Shown here: positions 34,361 through 42,901 of the stretch, piece by piece
Position numbering within the stretch: position 1 is the first letter of the stretch
How the letters are laid out: every line of letters begins with the position of its first letter
Assembly: GCF_036013525.1 (NCBI RefSeq)
Contig: NZ_CP107853.1
Location: 9,672,001-9,736,000, forward strand
Source of the DNA: Nonomuraea sp. NBC_00507
GTDB taxonomy: Bacteria; Actinomycetota; Actinomycetes; Streptosporangiales; Streptosporangiaceae
DNA: 64,000 bases
Reading direction: 5' to 3'
Notes under the pieces: model-generated
Seen by the model: the letters and a program-made list of their open reading frames with translations, nothing else
Told to the model about the DNA's origin: nothing
Databases searched by the model: none
Translations under genes and position numbers: made by a program

Positions 34361-35630
34361 TCTACAGATGGGGGAGCTCGTGGAGCTGGTGCCGAGACAC
34401 ATCGTCGATCATGCGGTCGAGTTCCTGGCGGCCTTCAGAGTGGTGATCATCAACGGGCCTCGCCAGTCCGGGAAGACCACACTCCTGCGGCAACTTGAGG
34501 CCTGTCGTGGCGGCACGTACCTGACATTGGACGATGGCACGCTACGCGCCGCCGCGCATGCCGATCCGGAGGTGTTCGTAGCCGACGGGCCCAAGCCGAT
34601 GATGATCGATGAGATCCAACGTGGCGGTGACGACCTTGTGCTCGCGATCAAATCGGCCGTGGACCGCTCGGCGGAACGCGGGCAGTTCGTGCTCGCAGGC
34701 TCGACCAGGTTTCTTGCGACTCCGTCGCTGAGCGAATCTCTGGCCGGACGTGCGAGCATCATTGAAGTCTGGCCCTTCGCGCAACAGGAGCTCTCGGGCG
34801 GCGGCACATCCTTTCTCGAGAGAGCATTCCAGGAGCCGGAGTCCTTCAGGACGACGACACCGAGTTCGTGCGACAGGGAGGACTACTTCGATCTCATCGC
34901 CCGGGGCTTCTACCCCGAAGTCATGGCGATGCGGTCGGAGCTCGCCCGCGGCGAGTGGTACAGGGCCTACGTGCAGTCCATCATCGACACCGACATTCGA
35001 GAGATGGCGAAGATCGATGAGCCCAGCAACCTCCGGCAACTTTTGAGACTTGTCGCCGCCTCCACCGCTCAGGAGCTCAACGTCGTCAAGACCGCCGGCG
35101 ATCTCGGGCTCCACCGCACCACGGTCAGTCGCTACCTCGGCCTGCTGGAAACCGTTTTCCTCGTGCAGTCGCTGCCTGCCTGGTCGCGCAATCTCAACGC
35201 CAGGGCCGTACGGCGTCCCAAGGTGCACATCACCGACACCGGGCTGGCCGCGCACTTGCTGTCGGTGGACGCTGAAGGGTTGTCAGCACGCGTGGCGCCC
35301 GCCCGTGGGGCGCTCGTGGAGACCTTCATCGCCAATGAGCTGGCCAAGCAAGCGACATGGGCGCCGTACCGGATGAATCTTTTTCACTGGCGTATCAGTC
35401 AGGGTGCCGAGGTCGACCTAGTGATCGAGCGGACCAACGGCCGGGTGGTCGGCGTGGAGGCCAAATCCACCGATGCCGTGGACCTCAAGGACTTCAAGGG
35501 CTTGACGACCCTCAGGGACGCTCTCGGCGATCAATTCGTCCACGGATTCGTGCTCTACACCGGGAAGCGCTCACTCGCCTTCGGCGACCGGCTGACCGCG
35601 CTGCCGATCAGCGCCCTGTGGGACCGCTAG
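34353..35630 (+). CDS. AAA-type ATPase with DUF4143 nuclease-like domain
   Basis: The protein is about 425 aa. Walker A is INGPRQSGKTT, Walker B is PMMIDEIQR, and sensor 1 is FVLAGSTRF. A winged-helix region follows (DLGLHRTTVSRYLGLLETVF), then the DUF4143 restriction-endonuclease-like fold with GAEVDLVIER and GVEAKSTDAVDL, the D-ExK-type metal site. Such proteins are widespread, often single and mobile, with unknown function; links to defence or DNA transactions are speculation. The start is uncertain (34353, 34368 or a later GTG). It is flanked by gene debris on both sides. Confidence 0.85.
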   Translation: MSVLQMGELVELVPRHIVDHAVEFLAAFRVVIINGPRQSGKTTLLRQLEACRGGTYLTLDDGTLRAAAHADPEVFVADGPKPMMIDEIQRGGDDLVLAIKSAVDRSAERGQFVLAGSTRFLATPSLSESLAGRASIIEVWPFAQQELSGGGTSFLERAFQEPESFRTTTPSSCDREDYFDLIARGFYPEVMAMRSELARGEWYRAYVQSIIDTDIREMAKIDEPSNLRQLLRLVAASTAQELNVVKTAGDLGLHRTTVSRYLGLLETVFLVQSLPAWSRNLNARAVRRPKVHITDTGLAAHLLSVDAEGLSARVAPARGALVETFIANELAKQATWAPYRMNLFHWRISQGAEVDLVIERTNGRVVGVEAKSTDAVDLKDFKGLTTLRDALGDQFVHGFVLYTGKRSLAFGDRLTALPISALWDR

Positions 35631-35876
35631 GAGGGACGCGCGGGCTCGATCGCGGCGGCGGTACTTGCCGGGCTGCCGTTCCCCGCAGCGGAGTTCGACT
35701 CGCTGATCTGGGAGCTGGAGGAGCGGCTGGCGCGCGAGCGCAGCGAGGAGTTCAGCGAGCGGTTCCCGCTCTGGGACCTGCTGTGGGGCCGCTACTACCT
35801 GGAGTTCCTCGTCTTCGATCTCATGCCGAGCCTGGACGAGACCGGCCTCCTGGCCGGATTGGAGCACAAGCCATGA
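35631..35876 (+). pseudogene. Startless C-terminal gene fragment
   Basis: Right after the DUF4143 TAG the same frame stays open for 81 codons with strong coding-type G+C at third positions, but lacks a start codon until near its end. It encodes FDSLIWELEERLARERSEEF, then WDLLWGRYYLEFLVFDLMPS. Its TGA overlaps the ATG of the hydrolase pseudogene (ATGA), so it was probably the 3' end of an operon partner whose 5' part was lost. The family is not recognised. Confidence 0.5.
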
Positions 35877-36533
35877 TGCGAAACGCCCTGTACATCGGGC
35901 GCGAATGGAACGTCGAGCATGACCGGCGGGCGCAGGTGAGCGACGCCGAGCTCAGGTACGCCGTGCTGGGAGAGGGCGAGCCCGTGCTGAGCATCGAGGG
36001 CGGCGCCCAGCACGCCCGCGAACTGCTCGATCACCTGGGCATCGAGAAGGCGCACATCATGGCCTTCTCCTTCGGCGGGGTGATCGCCTTCCAGTTCCTG
36101 CTGTCCTACCCCGAGCGGGCGCACAGCGCGATCCTGCTGGAGCCGTACCTGCCGCGCGAGGAGCCGGACACGATCACCGCCAACGTCGACGCCTTCATGA
36201 ACGCGATGAAGCTGTACGAGACGGGCGACAAGCTGGGCGCGGCCCAGCTGTACATGGAGGCGGTGTGCGGGCCGAGCTTCCTGCCCGCCGTCGAGATGAC
36301 GGGGCCGCTCGACGTGTGGGACCGCGTCGAGCAGTGCGTCGACACGACCTTCGCCGACTTCCCGGCGATCTCGCAGTGGGGCTTCAAGCCGTCAGACGCA
36401 GCGGTTCCTCATGAACTGGCTGCCGCAGGCCGAGCGGGCCGGCATCCCCAACGCCACGCACGGGATGTAGAGCATGAACCCGGTGGCCGTGGGCGAGGCC
36501 GCCCACGCGTTCCTCAAGCGCCACCCCATGTGA
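35873..36533 (+). pseudogene. Alpha/beta hydrolase pseudogene with two deletions, a frameshift and a nonsense codon
   Basis: The first part encodes LRYAVLGEGEPVL joined directly to SIEGGAQHARELLDHL; normal homologues have about 40 residues between (the HG oxyanion loop), so an in-frame deletion is inferred. The nucleophile elbow survives as AFSFGGV. After QWGFKPSDA the coding frame shifts, with the last part readable as RFLMNWLPQAERAGIPNATH in another frame. There the expected Gln before SMNPVAVGEAAHAFL is TAG. The original C-terminus ends at 36533. Confidence 0.75.
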
Positions 36534-36590
36534 GGTGGCACACCCACCCGTGCCCCGTCCGGCGTCCCGCCGGGCGGGGTTCGGCGCCTC

Positions 36591-37193
36591 CTAGGCGAAG
36601 TCGTAGCCGACTTCGACGGTGACCGTGAGGGTCTGGCGGCCGGGGCTGATCGAGGCGCTGGTGTCGGCTGCCGCCGCGGCCAGGGTCATCAGCGGCTGGG
36701 GGCCGCCCTTGACGTCCTCGCTCACCGAGACGACCCGGCCCAGCGGGCGGCCGGCCAGCTCGGCGTATTGCGCGGCCTTGGCGGCGGCGTCGCGGAACGC
36801 TCTGGTCCTGGCCTCCCGCAGCACGTCGGCGGGGCTCGACAGCTCGAAGGCCACGCCGTTGAGCCTGGCCTCCTCGCCGACCCCGGCCACCGTGTCGATG
36901 ACGCGATCGGCCCGGGTCAGGTCGCGCACCACGACCTCCACGCCTTGAGCCGCGCGGTAGGCGGCCACCTTCGGGTAGGTCTCGTATTCCGGTCCCAGCG
37001 ACAGCTCGACCGTCCGTACGTCCTCCGCGGCGATCCCCGCCTGGCGCAGCGCGTCCGCGAGGCGGGCGGCGGCGGCGCGGACGGCGGTGAAGGAATCCGC
37101 GGCCGACGCCCTGCGCACCTCGACGCCCGCGTGCAGGCGCAGGATGTCGGGCGCGGCCAGCACGCTGCCCTCGCCGATGACGGTGATGTCCAC
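36591..37193 (-). CDS. SIMPL-domain (DUF541) protein
   Basis: The protein is 200 aa and matches the SIMPL family over its whole length (ITVIGEGSVLAAPDILRL...; VVVRDLTRADRVIDTV...; PLGRVVSVSED). No signal peptide is seen, so it is probably cytoplasmic here, whereas many relatives are periplasmic. Members include the oxidative-stress protein YggE, and the biochemical role is unclear. GTG 37193 has GGGGG five bases upstream. Confidence 0.85.
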   Translation of the reverse strand: MDITVIGEGSVLAAPDILRLHAGVEVRRASAADSFTAVRAAAARLADALRQAGIAAEDVRTVELSLGPEYETYPKVAAYRAAQGVEVVVRDLTRADRVIDTVAGVGEEARLNGVAFELSSPADVLREARTRAFRDAAAKAAQYAELAGRPLGRVVSVSEDVKGGPQPLMTLAAAAADTSASISPGRQTLTVTVEVGYDFA

Positions 37194-37254
37194 GCCAACC
37201 CCCTTGGATGGGTTCCGCCCTTGATCCTAGGACGCCTGCCCGGCGAGCCGAAGC

Positions 37255-39363
37255 TCATGCGGTGGTGCGCGTGAAGCGGAAGCCCATCGTGTCGAACTCG
37301 GCCTTGGCGGGGGCGGTCGCCAGCACCCGGCTGACCTGCCCGGACAGGTCGATCACCACGGCCTCGTACCCGGCCCCCTTTGTGCGCCACACCGCCAGGT
37401 GGTCGTCGTCCCACCAGCCGATGAGGCGGCTGCTGGCGAACGGGATGATGACCGGCTGCGGGTCGTCGCCGGAGGTGGAGCGGGCGCAGATCGCGGTGCC
37501 CGCCGTCGTGCAGTGAGCCAGGAAGCGGGTGCCGTTCGGGGAGATGTCGTCGCCCTCCACCCACACCGGCGTGCCCACGTTCGCCAGGGTACGCAGCAGC
37601 TTGCCGTTCAGGTCGTAGAACCTCATCTGGCCGCCCACCCACGTGCCGACCGCCCGGCCGCCCGCGTCCCAGAAGAAGCGCCACTCCCCCGCGCCAGCCT
37701 CCTTGATCGGGAACGCGCGTCCCCGCTCGGTGGTGACGTCGACGATGCCGTACCCGTACTCGACGGTGTTGCCGCCGGCGTCCTTGTAGAGGGTCACCAG
37801 GCCGTGCTTGCCGTCCGGCGACCAGCGGGGCGTGGTGGGGAAGACCGGTTTCCTGCTCACCTTGACGATCCGCTTGGCACCGGTGACGTGGTTGATGATC
37901 GACACGGTGGCGTAGAGGTCGGTGCTGTAGTCCACGTCGGTGCCGAGGGCCAGGTTGGTCCTGGCGTCCAGGGCGTACTCGAAGTAGCGGGAGTCGGCGG
38001 AGAAGGCGTTGGTCGCGTGCTTGCGCACGTAGAGGCGCTTGCCGCTGCCGACGGTGTAAGAGGCGAGCTTGATGGGATCGCCGTCGGCTTCCTCGACGCG
38101 GATGGAGGTGCCGGGGAGCGCGATCGAGCGGCTCGCCGGTTTTGGGGTGGACGAAGGCGTGGTGGAGGTCGTCACCGCGCCGCTGGAGGTGGGTAATGCG
38201 CTGGAGGTCGTTGCGGAAGGCGTGGTGGAGGTCGTCACCGCGCCGCCGGAGGCGAGTGGCGTGGTGGTCGTGCGGCCGACGCCGGGCAGGCCGCCGAGGC
38301 GGATGGCGACGAAGGCGGTGACCGCGATGAGCACGAGCGCGCCGACGGCGCTGCCGGCGACGATCCAGCCGGTGGCGCGGCGTGGAGCGGGCCTGTGGGG
38401 CGGGCCTTGGCCGAGGGGCCTGTTGGGCGTGCCTTGGCCGAGGGGCCTGTGGTGGGCGGGTGCCTGCCAGGCCGGGCCGGCCACCCCGGGCACCGGTCCT
38501 GACGCGGCCGCGGCGCTGCCTTCCTGCAGGAGGGCGGGAGACTGCGCGGCGGGGGCGTGGCCGAGCAGGCGCATGAGCGCCTCACTCGCCGCGGGCCGCC
38601 GGGCCGGGTCCTTGGCCAGGCAGTCCCGCACGAGCGCCCGCAGCCCCGCGTCCTCGATCGCCCCGACGTCCGGCTCGGTGTGCAGGATCCGGTTGACGAC
38701 CGCGGGCAGGCTGTCGTGCCCGAACGGCGGCCGCCCCGACGCGGCGTACAGCAGCGTGCACGCCCAGGCGAACATGTCCGACTTCGGCCCGGGGCTTGAC
38801 TCGGTGAGCTGCTCGGGCGCCATGTACGAGGGCGTCCCGATCGCCGTCCCGGTGAGCGTCGAGGACAGGTCGAGCGCCCTGGCGATGCCGAAGTCGATCA
38901 CCCGGGGGCCGTCGGAGGCCAGCACCACGTTCGACGGCTTGAAGTCGCGGTGCACGATGCCGGCCTGGTGGATGGCGACCAGCGCGGTGACGGTGCCGAT
39001 GGCGAGCCGGTGCAGGGAGGCGCCCGAGCGGGGCCCCTGCGTGCGGACGACGTCGGTCAGGGTGGGGCCGTCGATGTACTCGCTCACGATGTAGGGCCGG
39101 CCGCCGAACAACCCCGTCTCGATGACCTGCGCGGTGCAGAACGGCGCCACCCGCCTGGCCATCGCCACCTCGCGGACGAACCGCTCCGACGCCTCGGCGT
39201 CGCCGGCCAGGTCGGCCCGCAGCAGCTTGAGCGCGACCTTGGCGCCGTCCGGGGCCGTGGCGAGGTAGACAATGCCCTGCCCGCCCTCACCGAGGCGCCC
39301 GATCAGGGTGAAATCCCCCACCGACGTGGGATCCCCTGGTCTTGGGTCCGCGAGGTCCGGCAT
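37255..39363 (-). CDS. Membrane Ser/Thr protein kinase with extracellular beta-propeller-like domain
   Basis: The protein is 702 aa. The kinase domain lies at residues 18-275 (GEGGQGIVYLA, ALKLL Lys, HRDFKPSN, DFGIAR, APEQL). A Pro/Gly-rich juxtamembrane stretch contains PLGQG repeats, and the transmembrane helix (GWIVAGSAVGALVLIAVTAF) is at about 345-367. A Thr/Ser-rich stalk with a repeated GAVTTSTTPS segment leads to a C-terminal half with WD40/TolB-like blade repeats (RWSPDGKHGLVTL, ISPNGTRFLAHC). The propeller probably senses an external ligand. ATG 39363 has GGGAG upstream. Confidence 0.88.
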   Translation of the reverse strand: MPDLADPRPGDPTSVGDFTLIGRLGEGGQGIVYLATAPDGAKVALKLLRADLAGDAEASERFVREVAMARRVAPFCTAQVIETGLFGGRPYIVSEYIDGPTLTDVVRTQGPRSGASLHRLAIGTVTALVAIHQAGIVHRDFKPSNVVLASDGPRVIDFGIARALDLSSTLTGTAIGTPSYMAPEQLTESSPGPKSDMFAWACTLLYAASGRPPFGHDSLPAVVNRILHTEPDVGAIEDAGLRALVRDCLAKDPARRPAASEALMRLLGHAPAAQSPALLQEGSAAAASGPVPGVAGPAWQAPAHHRPLGQGTPNRPLGQGPPHRPAPRRATGWIVAGSAVGALVLIAVTAFVAIRLGGLPGVGRTTTTPLASGGAVTTSTTPSATTSSALPTSSGAVTTSTTPSSTPKPASRSIALPGTSIRVEEADGDPIKLASYTVGSGKRLYVRKHATNAFSADSRYFEYALDARTNLALGTDVDYSTDLYATVSIINHVTGAKRIVKVSRKPVFPTTPRWSPDGKHGLVTLYKDAGGNTVEYGYGIVDVTTERGRAFPIKEAGAGEWRFFWDAGGRAVGTWVGGQMRFYDLNGKLLRTLANVGTPVWVEGDDISPNGTRFLAHCTTAGTAICARSTSGDDPQPVIIPFASSRLIGWWDDDHLAVWRTKGAGYEAVVIDLSGQVSRVLATAPAKAEFDTMGFRFTRTTA
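38153..38246 (-). repeat. 31-bp in-frame direct repeat in the kinase stalk
   Basis: The same 31 bases occur at 38153-38183 and 38216-38246, 63 bp (21 codons) apart. They encode the repeated GAVTTSTTPS stalk segment, so stalk length could vary by recombination. Confidence 0.7.
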
Positions 39364-39478
39364 TGACGTCTCCCACGTTATGGCGTCTTTCTCGCCATTC
39401 TGGTGCGTCGCGCGCTTCCCCGTCACCCGTTATGGCGGGCTTGCGGGCACGGCTGTTAGGGCGGCTTGTGGGAACAGC

Positions 39479-40828
39479 TCAGACCGCGTCCACGACCGCT
39501 CCTGGGTCCTCGAGGTGGATCCGGCGCCCGGCCCGCGGCAGGCGGACGAGCTTGCCGCCGAGATCGCCGGCCAGCCGCTCCGCGCAGCCGGCCCGCTCCC
39601 CCGCGCACAGCACGGTCACCGGCACTTCGGGGAACGGCTTGTCCTCCCTGACGCGGCGCAGGTCGGCGGCCATGTCGCGGCGGGCCAGCCACTCCCCCGC
39701 CACGGCCGCGGGCACCTTGCCCATGCGGTAGACGCCGAGCGGATCGGGCAGACCGGCCAGTCTCCGATGCGCGGCCGGCCCCGCCAGGCGGGCCAGCGCG
39801 GTGGCGGCCCACGTGCCGCCCAGGGCGGGCAGCCACCTGCCCGCCGCCCTGGCGACGGCCTGCGGCCTGCGGCCGTCCGGGCAGACGGGCTCCACCAGGA
39901 CGAGCTTGGCCACGCGGAGCGGGTGCAGCCGGGCGAAGGCCTCCGCGTGCCAGCAGGCGACGCCGTGGGCCACGACGGTGACCTGCTCCGGGTGGGCGGG
40001 GGCCAAGGCGGCCAGGCGGGCGACCTCGGCGTAGAGGGTGGGCGGGGCCGGCGAGCGCGGGCTGAGGCCGAGCCCTGGGCGGTCGAAGCGGATGACGCGG
40101 CGGCTGCCGGCCAGTTCGCCGGCGACCGCGTCCCAGTGGAACCAGGCGCCCGCCGGTCCCGCCGTGATGAGCACCGCCGGTCCGTCGCCCTCCTCGACGA
40201 CGTGCGGCCGGCCATGCCCGGAGTGCCACAGGTCAGCGACGAGCAGGCGCAGCGCCACGTACACCAGCCAGACGGCGATGAGCGTGAGTTGCGCGCGGTG
40301 CGCGAGCCCCGCGCCGCGCCCGGCGGCGAGCGCGGCCGCGGTGAGCGCCGTCGCGGCCAGCGTCGCCCAGGTGAGCAACCAGGCGATCCGGGTACGCCAC
40401 CGCGCGGCCAGCAGCACCATCGCGGCCACCACGGCGCCGACCGCCAGGGCCTCGGCCAGGAGGTGCACATGATGGGCGGGGGACAGGCCCTGCCGCCCGC
40501 AGGCGGGATCGCTCAGTGAGGCGCAGTCCAGGGGGAACACCGCGGCGACGATGGTGAGGAGCGCGTACGCGGACAGCGCCAGCCAGCCCTGCCACTCGCG
40601 CTCCACCCGGGGCACGAGCGCCACACCGAGGAGGCAGACCAGACCGGACAGCGCGTCGCTGACCCGGAACAGGCGCGCCCAGGGCTGGTCGCGGGCGGCC
40701 AGTTCGGTGACGTAGCCGTGGGTCTTGTCGACTCCCGGTGTGGTGAACTGCCCGGTGATCCAGGCACTGCCCAGCACGGCCGCCACGATGAACGCGGAGG
40801 CCGCGAGCACGTACAACCTTCGCTCCAC
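39479..40828 (-). CDS. DUF998-like membrane domain fused to a degenerate alpha/beta hydrolase
   Basis: The protein is about 449 aa. Residues 1-205 contain six or so transmembrane helices of the DUF998 type (FTTPGVDKTHGYVTELAA, GLVCLLGVALVPRVER). Residues from about 230 form an alpha/beta hydrolase fold (VLITAGPAGAWFHWDAVA, VIRFDRPGLGLS). At the nucleophile elbow VVAHGVACWHAEAF has Gly where the catalytic Ser is expected, so hydrolytic activity is doubtful. The start is uncertain (GTG 40828 has no clear ribosome site). Confidence 0.7.
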   Translation of the reverse strand: MERRLYVLAASAFIVAAVLGSAWITGQFTTPGVDKTHGYVTELAARDQPWARLFRVSDALSGLVCLLGVALVPRVEREWQGWLALSAYALLTIVAAVFPLDCASLSDPACGRQGLSPAHHVHLLAEALAVGAVVAAMVLLAARWRTRIAWLLTWATLAATALTAAALAAGRGAGLAHRAQLTLIAVWLVYVALRLLVADLWHSGHGRPHVVEEGDGPAVLITAGPAGAWFHWDAVAGELAGSRRVIRFDRPGLGLSPRSPAPPTLYAEVARLAALAPAHPEQVTVVAHGVACWHAEAFARLHPLRVAKLVLVEPVCPDGRRPQAVARAAGRWLPALGGTWAATALARLAGPAAHRRLAGLPDPLGVYRMGKVPAAVAGEWLARRDMAADLRRVREDKPFPEVPVTVLCAGERAGCAERLAGDLGGKLVRLPRAGRRIHLEDPGAVVDAV

Positions 40829-40835
40829 GTGATCA

Positions 40836-41045
40836 TTAGACCACTTTGGGTGATCGCCGCACGGGAACCGCGGAAAAGCCGGTGGCGAACGCGTCGGGGA
40901 CGTCGGAATCCGCGATCGCCACACACGGCTTGGGGCATGCGAGCACCAGCGCGGTCGGCGCCCGCGCGCCCGGGGCCATCCGGGCGGTCAGGACGCCGGC
41001 GAACACGCCGTCGCCGGCCGGACGCGCATCGCGTCCGGCGGAGGC
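40836..41045 (-). pseudogene. Coding-like open tail after pspAA
   Basis: Immediately after the pspAA TGA the same frame remains open for 69 codons with high third-position G+C and ends at TAA (40836-40838). It encodes PAGDGVFAGVLTARMAPGAR, then LVLACPKPCVAIADSDVPD. The first part faintly recalls the PfkB-kinase end signature, but identification is not safe. It is either a gene remnant or a read-through extension. Confidence 0.3.
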
Positions 41046-41324
41046 TCAGCCGGGGATGAGGCCCTGATCGCCGAGCATCTCCCGCACCTCGTCGATCGAG
41101 GCGTCCGCCGGCGGAAGGATCAGCTCTGACGGCTCGAGACTGTCGTCGGGCAGCGCCTTGCCCACGTGACGCACCTTGTCGAGCAGCGCGTGCAGCTTGA
41201 CGCGGAAAGCCTCCTCGTTGCCGACCTCGATGGCCGCCTCGAGCTCGCTGTCCAGCTCATTGAGCACGGCGATGTCGTCGGCGGAGATCTCCACCTGGCC
41301 CTCGCCCATGATCCTGACGATCAT
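41046..41324 (-). CDS. PspA-associated protein PspAA
   Basis: The protein is 92 aa. It starts MIVRIMGEGQVEISADDIAV, the conserved beginning of the actinobacterial PspAA family, and is acidic throughout. Its start overlaps the pspA stop (ATGA), so the two are translationally coupled. PspAA is thought to regulate or assist PspA in the envelope stress response. No PspM/ClgR homologue is in the window. Confidence 0.88.
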   Translation of the reverse strand: MIVRIMGEGQVEISADDIAVLNELDSELEAAIEVGNEEAFRVKLHALLDKVRHVGKALPDDSLEPSELILPPADASIDEVREMLGDQGLIPG

Positions 41325-42145
41325 GCGCCCTCCCCAGGCTGGCGCAGCTGCTGGGTCTGACCCTGGCCCTGCTGCTGAGGCTGCGACTGGGGCTGGGGCT
41401 GCTGCTGCGGCTGGCCCTGCTCGATGGCGGACTGCGGCGCCGGGCCCTGCCCCAGCTCGGCCTTCATCCTGGCGAGCTCCAGCTCGACGTCCATGCCGCC
41501 GCCCATGCGGTCGAGCTCGGCCTGGATGTCGTCGCCCTTGGTGCCGGTGAAGTCGTCGAGCGCGCCGCTGGCCAGCAGCTCGTCGATGGCGCCCGCGCGG
41601 GCCTGCATCTGCGCGGTCTTGTCTTCGGCCCGCTGGATCGCCAGGCCGACGTCGCCCATCTCCTCCGAGATGCCGGAGAACGCCTCGTTGATGCGCGTCT
41701 GCGCCTCGGCGGCGGTGTAGGTCGCCTTGATCGTCTCCTTCTTCGTGCGGAAGGAGTCGACCTTGGCCTGCAGCCGCTGGGAAGCCGTGGTCAGCTTCTC
41801 CTCCTCGGCCTGCAGATTGTCGTGCTGGACCTTGAGGTCGGCCATCTGCGTCTGCAGACTGGACCGCCGCTGCAGCGCCTCGCGGGCCAGGTCCTCACGC
41901 CCGACGGACAACGCCTTGCGGCCCTGCTCCTCCAGACGCCTGGAGGACTGCTCAAGACCGTTGATCTGCAGCTCCACCCGCTTGCGCGATGTGGCGACGT
42001 CCGCCACTCCCCGGCGCACCTTCTGCAGCAGCTCGAGTTGCCGCTGGTAGGAGTAGTCCAGGGTCTCGCGCGGATCCTCCATCTTGTCCAAAGCCTTGTT
42101 GGCCTTGGACTTGAAGATCATCGAAAGTCTCTTCATCACGCTCAT
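41321..42145 (-). CDS. pspA: PspA/IM30 (ESCRT-III-like) membrane stress protein
   Basis: The protein is 274 aa. A nearly continuous coiled coil covers residues 25-225 (MEDPRETLDYSYQRQLELLQ; LQTQMADLKVQHDNLQAEEE). An amphipathic N-terminal helix (MSVMKRLSMIFKSKANKAL) binds stressed membranes. A Gln/Pro-rich tail (QPQQQPQPQSQPQQQGQGQ) of about 40 residues is longer than in most relatives. It forms rods that stabilise membranes. It is the first gene of the pair with PspAA. Confidence 0.93.
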   Translation of the reverse strand: MSVMKRLSMIFKSKANKALDKMEDPRETLDYSYQRQLELLQKVRRGVADVATSRKRVELQINGLEQSSRRLEEQGRKALSVGREDLAREALQRRSSLQTQMADLKVQHDNLQAEEEKLTTASQRLQAKVDSFRTKKETIKATYTAAEAQTRINEAFSGISEEMGDVGLAIQRAEDKTAQMQARAGAIDELLASGALDDFTGTKGDDIQAELDRMGGGMDVELELARMKAELGQGPAPQSAIEQGQPQQQPQPQSQPQQQGQGQTQQLRQPGEGA

Positions 42146-42270
42146 GCGCGTCGGCCGTCCCCTTCTAGGTCGTGCTGGTGGTCACCCAATGCAGCGCAGC
42201 CGCCTTGGGATTACCCTACGCATAACGCACGGGGGCGTCACTAAGTTGCAGTCCAGGTAGGGTTGACGTC

Positions 42271-42882
42271 GTGTTGCGACGCCGATCCCAAACCTCTGTG
42301 GACGACACCCCCGTCCCCGTTGACGATCCTAAGCCCCAGGGTAAAGGTCGTCCCACACCCAAGCGCCGGGAAGCCGAAGGCAAACGGCGCCAGCCAGTCA
42401 ATGCGCCGAAAGACCGCAAAGAGGCCTATCGATCGATGCGGGCCAAGCAGGCCGCCGAGCGCGACAAGGCCCGCAAGGGCATGCTCGCCGGTGACGAGCG
42501 GTATTTTCCCGCTCGCGACAAGGGTCACGCGCGCAAGTTCGCGCGTGACTGGGTCGACGCGCGGCGGCTGCCGAGCCAGTATTTCCTGCCGTTCTCGCTA
42601 GTGATCCTGCTGGCCACGTGGGTTCCGTGGCCCATCGAGATCCGGGCGATGGTGCTCAACCTGGTCATCGCGATCGGCTGGCCGGTCATGATGCTGGGCG
42701 TGCTCTTCACCTCGATCTACGTGGCGTGGAGGGTGAAGCGGCTGGTGGCGGAGAAGCTGCCGGACGAGCCGCTCAAGGGCGTGGGCTTCTACGCCGCGAT
42801 GCGGGCGCTGCAGATCCGCAGGCTGCGCTTCCCGCCGCCCATGGTGCTGCCCGGCGGCAAGCCGGTCCCGCCGAAGAAATAG
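42271..42882 (+). CDS. DUF3043 membrane protein
   Basis: The protein is 203 aa. Its strongly basic N-terminal half contains the DUF3043 signature (AGDERYFPARDKGHARKFAR, DWVDARRLPSQYFLPFSL) and is followed by two transmembrane helices (about 115-165) and a basic tail. The family is actinobacterial and of unknown function; M. tuberculosis Rv2206 appears to be the counterpart at the same location (recalled). GTG 42271. It is divergent from pspA. Confidence 0.88.
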   Translation: MLRRRSQTSVDDTPVPVDDPKPQGKGRPTPKRREAEGKRRQPVNAPKDRKEAYRSMRAKQAAERDKARKGMLAGDERYFPARDKGHARKFARDWVDARRLPSQYFLPFSLVILLATWVPWPIEIRAMVLNLVIAIGWPVMMLGVLFTSIYVAWRVKRLVAEKLPDEPLKGVGFYAAMRALQIRRLRFPPPMVLPGGKPVPPKK

Positions 42883-42901
42883 CCGTCCACGGGACGGCTA
42901 T
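42879..42901. terminator. Palindrome holding both stop codons of two convergent genes
   Basis: ATAGCCGTCC (42879-42888) pairs perfectly with GGACGGCTAT (42892-42901) over a three-base loop. The left arm contains the DUF3043 TAG and the right arm the SMI1-gene TAG (on the minus strand). It is a compact shared terminator. Confidence 0.6.

Noticed and set aside
34353..35630. DUF4143 ATPase as part of a multi-gene defence island
   Set aside because: Its neighbours are debris and housekeeping genes; no restriction, Abi or CRISPR partners are present.
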